Positions 37,145-47,077 are shown, numbered from the stretch's first letter. The stretch: 64,000 nucleotides of DNA from Variovorax paradoxus (GCF_018614955.1 NZ_JAGGNV010000026.1:124001-188000), one strand, 5' to 3'. The notes: a model not told the origin generated them from the sequence alone. Numbers and translations are program-made.

Positions 37145-38527
37145 ATGCACACACCCATCGGCGCCAATCATTCCTGGCAGCAGCGCAGCCTGCGCAGCGT
37201 CTGGCACCCCTGCACGCAGATGCAGCGCGCGGCCGCGGTGCCGCCGCTGCCGATCGCGCGCGGCGTTGGCCCGTGGCTTGTCGACCATGAAGGGCGGCGC
37301 TACTTCGATGCCACGAGTTCCTGGTGGGTCAACCTGTTCGGCCATGCCGACGCACGCATCAATGCGGCGCTGAAGGACCAGCTCGACTGCCTGCCGCACG
37401 TGATGCTGGCCGGCTGCACGCACGCACCGGCGGTGGAGCTGGCCGAGCGCCTGTCGGCCTTGACCGGCGGCGTGCTCGGCCATTGCTTCTTCGCCAGCGA
37501 CGGTGCCTCGGCGGTCGAGATCGCGCTGAAGATGAGCTTCCATCATTGGCGCAACCGCGGGCGCCCGAACAAGCGCGAGTTCGTCTGCCTGCGCCAGGGC
37601 TACCACGGCGAGACGCTGGGTGCCCTGGCGGTCACCGACGTGGCGGTGTTCCGCGATGCCTACGACCCGCTGCTGATGCGCGTGCACCAGGTGATGTCGC
37701 CCGACGCGCGCCAGGCCGCAGCCGGCGAGACCGCGGTGGATGTCGCTGCGCGGGCCGCGGCCGAATTGCAGGCGCTGTTCGAGTCGCGCCATGAACACAT
37801 CGCCGCGCTGATCGTCGAGCCGCTGGTGCAGGGCGCCGCCGGCATGGCGATGCACGACGCGGCCTACCTGCGCACCGTGCGCGCGCTGTGCGAGCGCTAC
37901 GAGGTGAGCCTCGTCGCCGACGAGATCGCGGTGGGCTGCGGGCGCACCGGCACCTTCTTCGCCTGCGAGCAGGCCGCCATCTGGCCGGACTTCGTCTGCC
38001 TGTCCAAGGGCATCAGCGGCGGCACGCTGCCGCTGTCGCTGGTGATGACGCGCGACGCGATCTACGAAGCCTTCCTCGACGACGACGTCGCGCGCGGCTT
38101 CCTGCACTCGCACTCCTATACCGGCAACGCGCTGGCCTGCCGCGCGGCGCTGGCGGTGCTCGACCGCTTCGAAGAGGACGACGTGCTGCAGCGCAACCGG
38201 CAACGCGCCGCCGCGCTGAGCGCGGCGCTCGCACCCTTGCAGGCCGACCCGCGCGTCGAGCACTTCCGCCAGCGCGGGATGATCTGGGCCTTCGACGTGC
38301 GCGAAGCCTTCGTCGGCGAGCGCTTCGCAGAACGCTTTCATCTCGCGGGTCGCGAGCGCGAATTGCTGATCCGGCCGATCGGCCGCACCGTCTACCTGAT
38401 GCCGCCCTACGTGCTGGACGACGAGCTCGCTGGCTGGCTCGCGCAGCGCGTGATGCGAACGCTGGATGCCGTGGCCTCTGCAGGGAACGCCCATGCTGAT
38501 CGAACACCTGAACCACCGACTGCGTGA
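37145..38527 (+). CDS. bioA: Adenosylmethionine-8-amino-7-oxononanoate aminotransferase
   Basis: This 460-residue PLP enzyme transfers an amino group from S-adenosylmethionine to KAPA in biotin synthesis. It has [11 protein letters not shown] near the substrate site, [12 protein letters not shown], and the PLP lysine in [19 protein letters not shown] near the start is diagnostic of BioA. Its end overlaps the chosen bioF start by 35 bases in another frame, which suggests translational coupling. Confidence 0.95.
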   Translation: MHTPIGANHSWQQRSLRSVWHPCTQMQRAAAVPPLPIARGVGPWLVDHEGRRYFDATSSWWVNLFGHADARINAALKDQLDCLPHVMLAGCTHAPAVELAERLSALTGGVLGHCFFASDGASAVEIALKMSFHHWRNRGRPNKREFVCLRQGYHGETLGALAVTDVAVFRDAYDPLLMRVHQVMSPDARQAAAGETAVDVAARAAAELQALFESRHEHIAALIVEPLVQGAAGMAMHDAAYLRTVRALCERYEVSLVADEIAVGCGRTGTFFACEQAAIWPDFVCLSKGISGGTLPLSLVMTRDAIYEAFLDDDVARGFLHSHSYTGNALACRAALAVLDRFEEDDVLQRNRQRAAALSAALAPLQADPRVEHFRQRGMIWAFDVREAFVGERFAERFHLAGRERELLIRPIGRTVYLMPPYVLDDELAGWLAQRVMRTLDAVASAGNAHADRTPEPPTA

Positions 38528-39695
38528 GCTCGACGCCCAGGCGCTGCGCCGGCAGCGGCGCACGGCCGAGTCGCCCTGTGCGCCGCACCAGCGGGTGTCC
38601 GGGCGCGAGATGCTGGCCTTCTGCAGCAACGACTACCTGGGACTCGCGAGCCACCCGGCACTGATCGAGGCACTGGCCGAAGGCGCGCGCCTCCATGGCG
38701 CAGGCAGCGGCGCATCGCATCTGATCAGCGGCCATTCGCGCGCCCACGCGCTGCTCGAAGACGAGCTCGCGCGATGGATGTCGCCCTCCATCCCGCAAGC
38801 GCGCGCGCTGAGTTTCTGCACCGGCTACATGGCCAACCTCGCGCTGCTCACCGCGCTGGGCGATGCGAGCGCAACGATCTTCGCCGACAAGCTCAACCAT
38901 GCTTCGCTGGTCGACGGCGCGCTGCTGGCCAAGGCGCCGCTGCAGCGCTACCCGCACGGCCGGCTCGACATGCTGGCGAGCCAGCTCGGGCGCTGCAGCA
39001 CGCCGATCAAGCTGATCGTGAGCGATGCCGTCTTCAGCATGGACGGCGAGCTGGCCGACCTCCCTGCCCTGCTGGCGCTGGCCGAGGCGCACGACGCCTG
39101 GCTGGTGGTCGACGACGCCCATGGCTTCGGCGTGCTGGGCGAACGCGGCGCCGGCAGCCTGTCGCACTTCGGCCTGCGCAGCGAGCGCCTGATCTACATG
39201 GGCACGCTCGGCAAGGCCGCAGGCCTGGGCGGCGCCTTCGTGGCCGCGCATCCGAGCGTCATCGAGTGGCTGGTGCAGTCGGCGCGCAGCTACATCTACA
39301 CGACCGCTGCGCCGCCGGCAATCGCCCATGCGCTGTGCGCGAGCCTGCGGCTCGTCGGCGGCGGCGAGGGCGAGGCGCGGCGTGCGCGACTGCGGCAGCT
39401 GATCGGCATGCTGCGCGATCGGCTGGGCGCGCTGATGCAGCAGAACCCCCAGCTCGGCTGGCGCCTGGCCGATTCCGCCACCGCGATCCAGCCCTTGATC
39501 GTCGGCGGCAACGCGGCAGCGCTGGCCTTGTCCGCGGCGCTCGATGCACAAGGCCTGTGGGTGCCGGCGATCCGCCCGCCGACCGTACCGGCGGGCACCG
39601 CGCGGCTGCGCATGACGCTGAGCGCAGCGCACACGCCGCAGGACGTGCAGGCCCTGGTCGATGGCCTGGCGCTCGCCGCCGGGAGCCTGCGATGA
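38493..39695 (+). CDS. bioF: 8-amino-7-oxononanoate synthase
   Basis: This 400-residue PLP enzyme condenses pimeloyl thioester with alanine to form KAPA. It shows [23 protein letters not shown] and the PLP lysine in GTLGKAAG. The start MLIEHL was chosen; an earlier ATG at 38466 in the same frame would add nine residues and overlap bioA more. It overlaps bioD by four bases (ATGA). Confidence 0.95.
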   Translation: MLIEHLNHRLRELDAQALRRQRRTAESPCAPHQRVSGREMLAFCSNDYLGLASHPALIEALAEGARLHGAGSGASHLISGHSRAHALLEDELARWMSPSIPQARALSFCTGYMANLALLTALGDASATIFADKLNHASLVDGALLAKAPLQRYPHGRLDMLASQLGRCSTPIKLIVSDAVFSMDGELADLPALLALAEAHDAWLVVDDAHGFGVLGERGAGSLSHFGLRSERLIYMGTLGKAAGLGGAFVAAHPSVIEWLVQSARSYIYTTAAPPAIAHALCASLRLVGGGEGEARRARLRQLIGMLRDRLGALMQQNPQLGWRLADSATAIQPLIVGGNAAALALSAALDAQGLWVPAIRPPTVPAGTARLRMTLSAAHTPQDVQALVDGLALAAGSLR

Positions 39696-40438
39696 GTGCC
39701 GCAGCGCTGCGTGGCTGCTTCGTCACGGGCACCGACACCGAAGTCGGGAAGACGCGCGTCAGCGCCGCGCTGCTGCATTGGCTCGGCGGGCGAGGCCTGC
39801 GTTGCGCCGGCTACAAGCCGGTGGCTGCCGGCACCGAGGCGATCGATGGCGAGCAGGTCAACGAGGACGTGCGCGCGCTGCGCGACGCGAGCTCGGTGGC
39901 GTTGACCGATGCCGAGGTCGGCCCCTGCCAGTTCGCAGCCGCCTGCGCGCCGCACATCGCGGCGGCGCTCGAAGGCCGCACCATCGAGCGTGCGACCCTG
40001 CTGCAAGGAGCCGGGACGCTCGCGGTGCGCGCCGAGTACCTGGTCGTCGAAGGCGTTGGCGGGTTCTGCGTGCCGCTCGGCGCGGACTTCGACAGCGCCG
40101 ACCTCGCCGTGGACCTGGGGTTGCCGGTGATGCTGGTGGTCGGCTTGCGCCTGGGCTGCATCAACCACGCGTTGCTGAGCGCCGAGGCGATCCGCGCGCG
40201 CGGCCTGCGGCTGGCGGGCTGGGTCGCGAACGCCGTCGACACGGCAATGCCGCACCGCGACGCCAACCTCGCGACGCTGCGCCATGAACTGGACGTGCGC
40301 CACCAGGCCTCTTGTCTGGGCGTCGTTTCCCGGCTGGCCAACCCCGGCCCGGCGGCTGTCGCGGCCCAGCTCGACGATGCGCGACTGCAGCTTCTGTTCG
40401 GCTTGTCGCCGGGACGCGCTTCGACCGTGGCCCCGTAA
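39692..40438 (+). CDS. bioD: Dethiobiotin synthetase
   Basis: This 248-residue ATP-dependent ligase closes the ureido ring of biotin. The P-loop is GTDTEVGKT at residues 13-21, followed by YKPVAAG, and VEGVGGF is the family motif. The start was set at the ATG overlapping the bioF stop; a much longer open frame in the same phase is only read-through of bioF sequence. It is followed by an 89-bp gap with a hairpin before bioB. Confidence 0.94.
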   Translation: MSAAALRGCFVTGTDTEVGKTRVSAALLHWLGGRGLRCAGYKPVAAGTEAIDGEQVNEDVRALRDASSVALTDAEVGPCQFAAACAPHIAAALEGRTIERATLLQGAGTLAVRAEYLVVEGVGGFCVPLGADFDSADLAVDLGLPVMLVVGLRLGCINHALLSAEAIRARGLRLAGWVANAVDTAMPHRDANLATLRHELDVRHQASCLGVVSRLANPGPAAVAAQLDDARLQLLFGLSPGRASTVAP

Positions 40439-40464
40439 GCATGGCGCGATTTGCAACCAGATTG

Positions 40465-40485
40465 GCCGCCCTTGTGACGGGCGGC
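40465..40485 (+). terminator. Hairpin in the bioD-bioB gap (weak terminator or attenuator)
   Basis: GCCGCCC and GGGCGGC form a perfect 7-bp stem with a 7-base loop in the leader before bioB. No T-run follows. It could reduce read-through or protect the upstream message. bioB may therefore have partly independent expression. Confidence 0.35.
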
Positions 40486-40527
40486 TCGCTATCCTGACTC
40501 GGATGGCCATCCCACACGAAAGACGAC

Positions 40528-41538
40528 ATGACCACCACAACCACCGTTCCCCTGTCATCGTTGCGCACCATGGTGTCGCGCGCCGAGCCGCACACGAACC
40601 CACGCTGGCGCGTCGCGGACGTCGAGGCGCTGCTCGCGCTGCCGTTCATGGACCTGCTGTTCCACGCGCAGCAGGTGCACCGCGAGCACTTCGATGCCAA
40701 TGAGGTGCAGCTGTCCACGCTGCTGTCGATCAAGACTGGCGGCTGCGCCGAGGACTGCGGCTACTGTCCGCAGTCCGCGCACTTCGACACCGGCGTCGAG
40801 GCGAGCAAGCTGATGCCGCTGCACGAGGTGGTCGAAGCGGCGCAAGCCGCAAAGGCCCAGGGTGCCACGCGCTTCTGCATGGGCGCTGCCTGGCGCAGCC
40901 CCAAGGCGCGGGACATGGAGCGCGTGACCGACATGGTGCGCGAGGTTCGCGCCCTGGGCCTGGAGACCTGCATGACGCTGGGCATGCTCGAGGCCGAGCA
41001 GGCCCGGGCGCTGAAGGACGCCGGGCTGGACTATTACAACCACAACCTCGACAGCGCCCCCGAGTTCTACGGCGAGATCATCAGCACCCGCACCTACCAG
41101 GACCGGCTCGACACGCTGGCTCATGTGCGGGACGCGGGCATCCACGTCTGTTGCGGCGGCATCGTCGGCATGGGCGAAGGCCGCACGCAGCGCGCCGGGC
41201 TGATCGCGCAGCTGGCCAACCTCGATCCGTATCCCGAGTCGGTGCCGATCAACAACCTGGTGCAGGTCGCGGGCACCCCGCTGGCCGGCACCGAGCCGAT
41301 CGATCCCTTCGAATTCGTGCGCACCATTGCTGTCGCCCGCATCACCATGCCGACGACCATGGTTCGGCTGTCGGCCGGACGCGAGCAGATGGAGGAGGCG
41401 CTGCAGGCGCTGTGCTTCGCCGCCGGCGCCAACTCGATCTTCTATGGCGACAAGCTGCTGACCACGAGCAATCCGCAGGCCGCGCGCGACCGCGCGCTGT
41501 TCGATCGCTTGGGCCTGAAGGCGCAGCGCAAGCAATGA
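40528..41538 (+). CDS. bioB: Biotin synthase (radical SAM)
   Basis: This 336-residue enzyme inserts sulfur into dethiobiotin. The radical-SAM cluster motif is CAEDCGYC near residues 72-79 and is followed by [18 protein letters not shown] and the Arg in MVRLSAGR, which binds the second iron-sulfur cluster, are present. Its stop overlaps the P450 start by four bases. Confidence 0.96.
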   Translation: MTTTTTVPLSSLRTMVSRAEPHTNPRWRVADVEALLALPFMDLLFHAQQVHREHFDANEVQLSTLLSIKTGGCAEDCGYCPQSAHFDTGVEASKLMPLHEVVEAAQAAKAQGATRFCMGAAWRSPKARDMERVTDMVREVRALGLETCMTLGMLEAEQARALKDAGLDYYNHNLDSAPEFYGEIISTRTYQDRLDTLAHVRDAGIHVCCGGIVGMGEGRTQRAGLIAQLANLDPYPESVPINNLVQVAGTPLAGTEPIDPFEFVRTIAVARITMPTTMVRLSAGREQMEEALQALCFAAGANSIFYGDKLLTTSNPQAARDRALFDRLGLKAQRKQ

Positions 41539-42782
41539 GCGCGCTGCCGATCCCGGCACCGAACCCGCTCGGCCGTCCGCTCATCGACGCGGCTTTCCGC
41601 GCCGACCCCTATGCGACCTACGCTGCGCTGCGCGAGGCCGGGCCGATCCACTGGAGCGAGGAGTTCTTCGGCGGCGCGTGGCTCCTGACCCGCCATGCCG
41701 ACGTGGAGGCGGTGCTTCGCGATGCGGTGCGTTTCTCGGCGCAGCGCACCGGCGGCTGGGTGATGCAAAGCCGCGCCGCGCGCGGCGAGCTGAAGGACTT
41801 CCAGCGGCTCTTTGCGCGCGCCATGCTGTTCGTCGACGCGCCGGACCACACGCGCATCCGCAACGTGCTCCACGCGGGCTTTCGCAACGACGTCCTGCAG
41901 CAGTTCGTGCCGGCCATCGAGCAGCGCGTCGATGCCTTGCTCGATGCGGTGGACGCCGATGCGGGCTTCGATTTCATGCAGGCGCTGGCGCGGCCGCTGC
42001 CGGCCGAGGTGATGGCGATGCTGATGGACATCCCCGCCGCCGATCGCGGCGACTTCATCGCCTGGTCGGACGATCTGGCGGCCTTCATCGGTGCGCCGAT
42101 GCCCTCGCTCGAGCAGGCACGGCGCGCGCGCACCAGCCTGCTGGCAATGTGCGCCTACTTCGAGCAGCTCGCGCCGCAGCGCCGGCATGCACCGGGCGGC
42201 GACCTCGTGAGCCGGCTGTTGCACGCCGAGGCGGCGGGGGATATCCGCGCCGGCGCCGAACTGCTCGCCCAATGCGCGATGCTGCTGTTCGCCGGCCACG
42301 AGACCACGCGCAACCTGCTGGGCAACGGCCTGCAGGCGCTGCTTGCCGATCCGGCATCGTGGCAGCGCCTGCAGCGCGAGCCGGCACTGCTGGCGGGCGC
42401 AGTGCGCGAACTGCTTCGCTTCGACAGCCCGGTGCAGTACACGGGCCGCCGCGTGGCGGCCGATCTCGTGTTGCACGGCCGGCAACTGCGCCGCGGCGAC
42501 CTGGTCGTTGCGCTCATCGCGTCGGCCAACCGTGACTCTGCGCGCCATGCCGAACCCGATCGCCTGGACGTCGCGCGCCTTGGGGGCGGCCTGCTGTCCT
42601 TCGGCGCCGGGGTGCATGTGTGCATCGGCGCAAGCCTGACGCTGATGGAGGCCGAGATCGTCTTCGGCCGGCTGCTTCGCCGATGGCCCGGCTTGCGCTT
42701 GGTCGATGCGCAGCCGCGCTGGAGCGGCAACGCGGTGTATCGCGGCCTGGTCGCGCTGCCGGTGCGCCACGCTGTGCACTGA
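41535..42782 (+). CDS. Cytochrome P450, translationally coupled to bioB
   Basis: This 415-residue soluble bacterial P450 has the oxygen-binding I-helix motif AGHETT near residue 254, an ExxR motif in RELLR, and the haem loop [10 protein letters not shown] near residue 358 with its Cys ligand. The ATG overlaps the bioB stop (ATGA), and no gene separates it from the biotin operon. In Bacillus the P450 BioI makes pimeloyl thioester for biotin by cleaving acyl-ACP. No bioC or bioH lies in this window. A BioI-like role is possible but cannot be shown; a different fatty-acid hydroxylase role is the alternative. Confidence 0.9.
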   Translation: MSALPIPAPNPLGRPLIDAAFRADPYATYAALREAGPIHWSEEFFGGAWLLTRHADVEAVLRDAVRFSAQRTGGWVMQSRAARGELKDFQRLFARAMLFVDAPDHTRIRNVLHAGFRNDVLQQFVPAIEQRVDALLDAVDADAGFDFMQALARPLPAEVMAMLMDIPAADRGDFIAWSDDLAAFIGAPMPSLEQARRARTSLLAMCAYFEQLAPQRRHAPGGDLVSRLLHAEAAGDIRAGAELLAQCAMLLFAGHETTRNLLGNGLQALLADPASWQRLQREPALLAGAVRELLRFDSPVQYTGRRVAADLVLHGRQLRRGDLVVALIASANRDSARHAEPDRLDVARLGGGLLSFGAGVHVCIGASLTLMEAEIVFGRLLRRWPGLRLVDAQPRWSGNAVYRGLVALPVRHAVH

Positions 42783-42797
42783 GCAATTTCAAGCGAT

Positions 42798-43013
42798 ATG
42801 TTGGAACCCAGCGAACTGCCGGATGAACGGCTCGTCGAACTGGCGCGCGAGTGGCGTCGCGAGGCCTTGCGCGGTGTGCTGCACGCACGTGGGTATGCTC
42901 ATATGTACGAGGCCGAGTATCGTCGCCGCATGAGGCCTGCGGTTACCTTGAGCGCGCCGTTGCGCACCCGACCGCTCGCAGATCGTCGCCTGCCATCGTG
43001 GAGGTTCTGGTAG
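42798..43013 (+). CDS. Small hypothetical protein
   Basis: This 71-residue open frame starts 15 bases after the P450 stop. It is rich in Arg and Glu at the N-terminus (LPDERLVELAREWRREALRG) and ends in a Trp-rich tail LPSWRFW. The charged helix followed by a WRFW-type end resembles small conserved proteins of Burkholderiales, but no function is recognised. The region behind it contains insertion-sequence debris, so it could also be a damaged gene. Confidence 0.5.
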   Translation: MLEPSELPDERLVELAREWRREALRGVLHARGYAHMYEAEYRRRMRPAVTLSAPLRTRPLADRRLPSWRFW

Positions 43014-43136
43014 GCGGACACGCCAAAACACGTTTCGTCCCAAGATGCAGGACCTCAACACGCAGTTGTGGCGGTTCCGTGTCTTACGACTTGACGGCAA
43101 ACGAGAGCGGGTACGCTCGCTAGGCAGCGTCATCTC

Positions 43137-43223
43137 CTACTCCGATTGGACACCGGCCGGGGCGGCGAGCGTCGAATGGCGACGCGTCGGATTGTAGAAA
43201 CGCTCGATGTAGTCGATACACAT
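43137..43223 (-). pseudogene. IS3-family transposase C-terminal relic
   Basis: The last 28 codons read MCIDYIERFYNPTRRHSTL and then AAPAGVQSE before a stop. This matches the conserved end of IS3-family OrfB integrases (YIE.FYN..RRHSTLGYLSP..FE). Only the end remains, and it continues in frame from an unrelated flavoprotein relic, so it marks an old insertion and deletion. Confidence 0.75.
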
Positions 43224-43436
43224 CGGCGCGTGCCTGCCCCCTGGCGTCATCGCAGCCGCCTCGGTGAACACGAGTCCGAAGCCGCCCATGGCGAACTTCG
43301 CGATGTGAGCGAGATGAAAATCATCGGCCATTCCGTCCTGAGCGGAAGGCACGAGGCGGTTTTTCAGATCAACCTCGGCGATCCGGAAGCCGCTGAACAG
43401 AGGCAACTCTTGCTCGGCTGATGCGGCATCAGGCAT
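43224..43436 (-). pseudogene. Old-yellow-enzyme (NADH:flavin oxidoreductase) N-terminal relic
   Basis: From the ATG at 43436 the frame encodes LFSGFRIAEVDLKNRLVPS, then DGMADDFHLAHIAKFAMGG and FGLVFTEAAAMTPGGR. These match the start of OYE-like flavin oxidoreductases, with a few residues missing after the NRLVPS strand where the family has the PMCQYSA stretch. The other 280 or so residues of the barrel are lost, replaced by the transposase tail. It is a dead gene. Confidence 0.75.
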
Positions 43437-43631
43437 GCCCGTGAAAGTGTCGCCAGCCGTCCCGTGGCCTCCTGATGGCAAAGGTTGAGTTGGGCGCGGC
43501 ACGACTGCTGTCGACCGCGCTGCTCGTGGCGACCGCACGAGGCGTCATCACGACGTTTAAGAATATCGACGGAGATCTGCATTGCGAGGATGTTTGATTC
43601 CGCTACGCGAAATTCGAGCGCGGTGAGGGCC

Positions 43632-43799
43632 TCACGCCAGCGCAAATGCCAGATGGACCAGCACGATTGCCAAACCGAGCGCTGCAAACCAGCGCTGTCC
43701 GCGGTAGTAGTCGGACAGCTGAGTGGTAGGTACCGTCACCAGATGGCCGCACATGGCGCACACCACGGTCTGTTCTTCCAGTTCCCGATTCGAGTTCAT
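43632..43799 (-). CDS. Possible small membrane protein with CxxC motif
   Basis: This 55-codon frame encodes an N-terminal hydrophilic part with VVCAMCGHLV (one CxxC) and a C-terminal hydrophobic segment WFAALGLAIVLVHLAFALA able to cross the membrane once. A weak AGGG lies about nine bases before the ATG. It sits 17 bases downstream of the VOC gene stop on the same strand, as a possible operon end. No family is recognised, and it may be part of the neighbouring debris. Confidence 0.4.
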   Translation of the reverse strand: MNSNRELEEQTVVCAMCGHLVTVPTTQLSDYYRGQRWFAALGLAIVLVHLAFALA

Positions 43800-43816
43800 T
43801 TGCGCAGGCCCTTGGA

Positions 43817-44539
43817 CTATGCAGACGGAGCAAGTCCCGCATTCGGGTTGAAGGCCACGGCATCGGGTGCGTTCAGCCCGACAAGCGACGCCTTTTGGGA
43901 CAGTTCGATGAAGTTGCCATCGGGGTCGCGCAGGAACGAAATAACGGCCGCGTCGCCGATCCGCTTCGGTGGATCACCTTCGCACGCACCGCGCCGCAAC
44001 GCTAGCGCATGCTCCGCGGCGCAGTCCGTCACCTGAATGGTCAGGTAGCTCCAGCCGCGCGCCTTCCAGCTTGCTGGGCGAGCCGTCATGGGTGCAGTGA
44101 TGAGTTCGACCCGGGTGCTACCGCACGCATAGGCGGCAGGCCCGTCGCTGTCCAGTTGCAGCGTGTCGCGCCAGAACCGGTGATGCGCGGCAAGGTCCGA
44201 CACTGCCAGCTGAATCGAAAGGTCCATGCCCTCGTGTTCGGCGGCTGGCAGCAGCGTCACGCGGTTGCCGTCGGGATCGCGCAAGTCGGTTCGCCGTGTG
44301 ATGCCGGCACGCACGACCGCAACGCGGGTGATTGCGCCAGCCGCCCGCGAGATCGGGCTCCTGGCATGGTTCACCTTGACGATGCTCGCGCCGGCGACGA
44401 ACCGGTGTTGGTGGATGCCACCGCCCAGTTTGAGGAACGGCTCTCTCGCCAGTCCCACTGCCTCGCTCCAGAATTGCAACTGCGCCGGCAGGTTGTCTGC
44501 GAACAGACCCACGTCAAGGGCGGGCTTGGCAAGATGCAT
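43817..44539 (-). CDS. VOC (glyoxalase/extradiol dioxygenase fold) protein, two domains
   Basis: This 240-residue protein has two vicinal-oxygen-chelate repeats: one beginning KPALDVGLFADNLP with DLRDPDGNRVTLLP near residue 85, and a second beginning LSIQLAVSDLAAHHRFW and ending FLRDPDGNFIEL. The tandem DPDGN motifs are typical. VOC proteins include extradiol dioxygenases, glyoxalases and isomerases; metal ligands cannot be fixed by eye. It follows a Bug receptor gene by 21 bases on the same strand. Confidence 0.85.
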   Translation of the reverse strand: MHLAKPALDVGLFADNLPAQLQFWSEAVGLAREPFLKLGGGIHQHRFVAGASIVKVNHARSPISRAAGAITRVAVVRAGITRRTDLRDPDGNRVTLLPAAEHEGMDLSIQLAVSDLAAHHRFWRDTLQLDSDGPAAYACGSTRVELITAPMTARPASWKARGWSYLTIQVTDCAAEHALALRRGACEGDPPKRIGDAAVISFLRDPDGNFIELSQKASLVGLNAPDAVAFNPNAGLAPSA

Positions 44540-44560
44540 GGAAGTGTGCGCCGTTGTCGA

Positions 44561-45547
44561 TCAGGACTCAGCCCGAAATCCAACCCTTCGGATGATCGGG
44601 CCCCAGCGCTCGAATTCCTCTCGGTGGCTGCGTGCCATCTCCGCAGGCGTAGAGCCACGCGCCTGCAGCCCCATGACGGCCAGTGATTCCGCGGCCACGT
44701 TGTCCTTCAGAGCAGCGTTGATGGCCGTGCTCGCTGCGGACACCATCGACGCCGGCGTGCGTGCGGGGGCATAAAAACCGAACCACTCTTCAGCAGTGAG
44801 TTCCGGGAACCCCTCTTCCGCGAAGGTGGCGACCTGTGGCGCATAGCTGGAACGCGTTGCACCGGAATGGGCCAGGATGCGGCACTTGCCGGCACGGTGG
44901 TTCGCCAACACATCGCCGGTGGGTGTGAAGGTGGCCGCAATCTGTCCGCCGATCATCTCCGTCACGGCCGGAACGGACCCTCTGTAAGGCACATGATCGA
45001 GTCTGACGCCAGCCGTCAGCCCGAGCAGCGCGCCGATGAAGTGCGGCGTGATGCCTGCACCGGGGGAGCCGTAATTGGCCTGCTGCGGATTGGCGCGAGC
45101 CCACGCCAGGAAGGCCTTGACCGACTTCACCTCGGCTGGAACAGCCGGCCCGACGGCCAGCGCGTGCGTCATGATGGCCGCGGTGCTCACGGCCACGAAG
45201 TCGTTCTGTGGGTCGTAGCCCAGCTTGGTGTAGACGTGAGGGTAGATGGCCATGCACGCGTACGGCGTGAGCAGCAGGACCGAACCGTCTGCAGGTGCAG
45301 TCTTGACGACCTCGCATGCAATGCGGCCGCCAGCGCCGGCGCGGTTGTCGACCACGCCGCCACCGCGTGAATAGCTGGTGCCGGCGATGCGCTCGGCCAC
45401 TCGTCTGCTGCAGGTATCGGCCGTGCCGCCAGCCGGGAACCCGTTGACGATGCGTACGGTGTCGTGTGGCTGCGCCACGGCCAGCCGGCCGACGGTTGTC
45501 AGCAGTGCTGCGCCAGACCACGACATGAGCGTTCGGCGATGAATCAT
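44561..45547 (-). CDS. Bug-family tripartite tricarboxylate receptor 1
   Basis: This 328-residue periplasmic binding protein of the TctC/Bug family has a signal peptide beginning MIHRRTLMSWSGAALL, then VRIVNGFPAGGTADTCSRRVAE, the usual start of the mature fold, and VDNRAGAGG. Such receptors bind carboxylates or amides. No TctA/TctB membrane genes are nearby, so it may work with a transporter elsewhere or as a sensor. AGGAG lies before the chosen ATG, while the frame is open further upstream. A VOC gene follows. Confidence 0.9.
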   Translation of the reverse strand: MIHRRTLMSWSGAALLTTVGRLAVAQPHDTVRIVNGFPAGGTADTCSRRVAERIAGTSYSRGGGVVDNRAGAGGRIACEVVKTAPADGSVLLLTPYACMAIYPHVYTKLGYDPQNDFVAVSTAAIMTHALAVGPAVPAEVKSVKAFLAWARANPQQANYGSPGAGITPHFIGALLGLTAGVRLDHVPYRGSVPAVTEMIGGQIAATFTPTGDVLANHRAGKCRILAHSGATRSSYAPQVATFAEEGFPELTAEEWFGFYAPARTPASMVSAASTAINAALKDNVAAESLAVMGLQARGSTPAEMARSHREEFERWGPIIRRVGFRAES

Positions 45548-45596
45548 TGTTGTCTCCTGCAGTGGAAGAGGGTGCATTTGCCGGCGCGAATCTGGT

Positions 45597-46319
45597 TCAC
45601 TTGGCCGACAACCTGACATCGCCGGCAGCCGACCAGGACTTTTCGGCCACTGGGGACCAGCCGACGTCACGGCCGTCGATCCGACGCCAAGGGCGAGCGG
45701 CATACTCGGCCGTCAGTTCCGCAGGCAGGGGGCAAGTGAAGACGGCGTCGGCAATCGTGTATTCCGCGGCCAGTCGCCCCACGGCATGCAGACTGGCCGT
45801 GTTGATCCGGCCGTCGGGCAGCCAGACACCCTCGCCGAAGTGGAAGCGCACCACACGCCCGACCAGCACGTGGTCGCCGACGTCGCCCATCGGCGTGATG
45901 GAGTGCACCTTGCATTCCATCGCGATCGGCGCATCGGTGACGCGCGGCGGTTTGACGTTCTCGCTGGGTGTTCTGCCCAGGCCGGCGACGGCGAACTCGT
46001 CCTCGTCGGGCGCGTACTCCACTGCGCACAGGTGCATCTGGTTGGCTTGCGGCAGGCTCACCACATTCACCACGAACTCGCCGGTATCGCGTGCGTTGAC
46101 CAGCGTGTCCTTCAGCGTTGCACGGTCGGAGCGCGGTTGCAGGGTCAGGCTCACCATGGGCGGCTTGCGCGACACCACCGTAAAAAAGGAGAACGGTGCC
46201 AGGTTGGCAACGCCGTCGCGCGACAAGGTCGAAGCCCAGCAGATCGGCCGCGGCACGACACTGCCGATCAGGATCTTGTAGAGCTCGTCGGTGCTGAGGT
46301 CGTCCGGATCGACTTGCAT
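45597..46319 (-). CDS. Flavin reductase-like (FMN-binding split barrel) protein 1
   Basis: This 240-residue protein matches the flavin-reductase-like family: VVPRPICWASTLSRDG, NLAPFSFFTVVS and DTGEFVVNVV. Such proteins bind FMN and reduce flavin for a partner monooxygenase or act on a substrate directly. The ATG at MQVDPDD has GGGAG five bases upstream, so it was preferred over in-frame upstream starts. It lies 59 bases after a similar gene. No flavin monooxygenase gene is adjacent. Confidence 0.88.
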   Translation of the reverse strand: MQVDPDDLSTDELYKILIGSVVPRPICWASTLSRDGVANLAPFSFFTVVSRKPPMVSLTLQPRSDRATLKDTLVNARDTGEFVVNVVSLPQANQMHLCAVEYAPDEDEFAVAGLGRTPSENVKPPRVTDAPIAMECKVHSITPMGDVGDHVLVGRVVRFHFGEGVWLPDGRINTASLHAVGRLAAEYTIADAVFTCPLPAELTAEYAARPWRRIDGRDVGWSPVAEKSWSAAGDVRLSAK

Positions 46320-46378
46320 GGGATCTCCCGGTGTCCGTTTGTCTTCGTGCTTGGCGGGTCCGTCGCTGGGACTGCGCA

Positions 46379-47077
46379 TCAGGAGCCGTGGTGGGCCGGA
46401 ATGCTGCTGCCAGCCGGGCGTTCCATCTCGAACATCCGATCGGGGGTCACCTCGACGTAGTCGCCGCCGCGTCCCGCACGCAGGACCGGGCGGGCCTCGG
46501 CAGTCTGGTAGACGCCGTCCACGATGAGCGTTCGATCGATGTAGACAGCAATCACTTCGCCCAGCACGAGCCACCCTGAGACCGCTTGACCCTTGTGGTC
46601 CTTGAACTGGACGATGTCGACGACCTTGCACTCCATCGCGGCGCGGGCCTCACCGACGCGCGGCGCCTTGACGTGACGGCTGGGTACCGCGGTCAGGCCG
46701 GCATGCGCGAACTCACTCATGCCCGGCGGCAGAGGTGTTGCAGTCTGGTTCATGCGCGTGTCCAGTTCCTTGGTGACGAGGTTCCACACGAACTCTCCGG
46801 TCTCCGATGCGTTTCGTACGCTGTCCTTCCACGCGATGGATGCGAAGCCCAGGATCGGTGGCTCGTAGTTGAAGGCATTGAAGAAACTGTAGGGGGCCAG
46901 GTTTGGGCGGCCATCGCGGTCGATCGATGAGATCCACCCGATCGGCCGTGGCGCGATCACTGCATTGAACGGGTTGTGCCGCAGGCCGTGGCCTTGCGCG
47001 GGCTCGTAGTAGTGGAAGCGTTCGTCGTCCATGGCGCGGTCCTTGGTCTGGGGCGTGTCAATGCTGGCGGAGCTCAT
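46379..47077 (-). CDS. Flavin reductase-like (FMN-binding split barrel) protein 2
   Basis: This 232-residue paralogue shows VIAPRPIGWISSIDRDG, NLAPYSFFNAFNYEPP and a similar TGEFVWNLV segment. Its ATG overlaps the stop of the Bug receptor by four bases; an internal ATG at MDDERFH would shorten it by 15 residues and is possible. Two split-barrel proteins in tandem suggest a two-part function or a duplication. The flavin partner enzyme is not visible. Confidence 0.88.
   Translation of the reverse strand: MSSASIDTPQTKDRAMDDERFHYYEPAQGHGLRHNPFNAVIAPRPIGWISSIDRDGRPNLAPYSFFNAFNYEPPILGFASIAWKDSVRNASETGEFVWNLVTKELDTRMNQTATPLPPGMSEFAHAGLTAVPSRHVKAPRVGEARAAMECKVVDIVQFKDHKGQAVSGWLVLGEVIAVYIDRTLIVDGVYQTAEARPVLRAGRGGDYVEVTPDRMFEMERPAGSSIPAHHGS

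Noticed and set aside
41535..42782. Assigning the symbol bioI to the P450
   Set aside because: Only the operon position supports it; sequence reading cannot show fatty-acyl-ACP cleavage.
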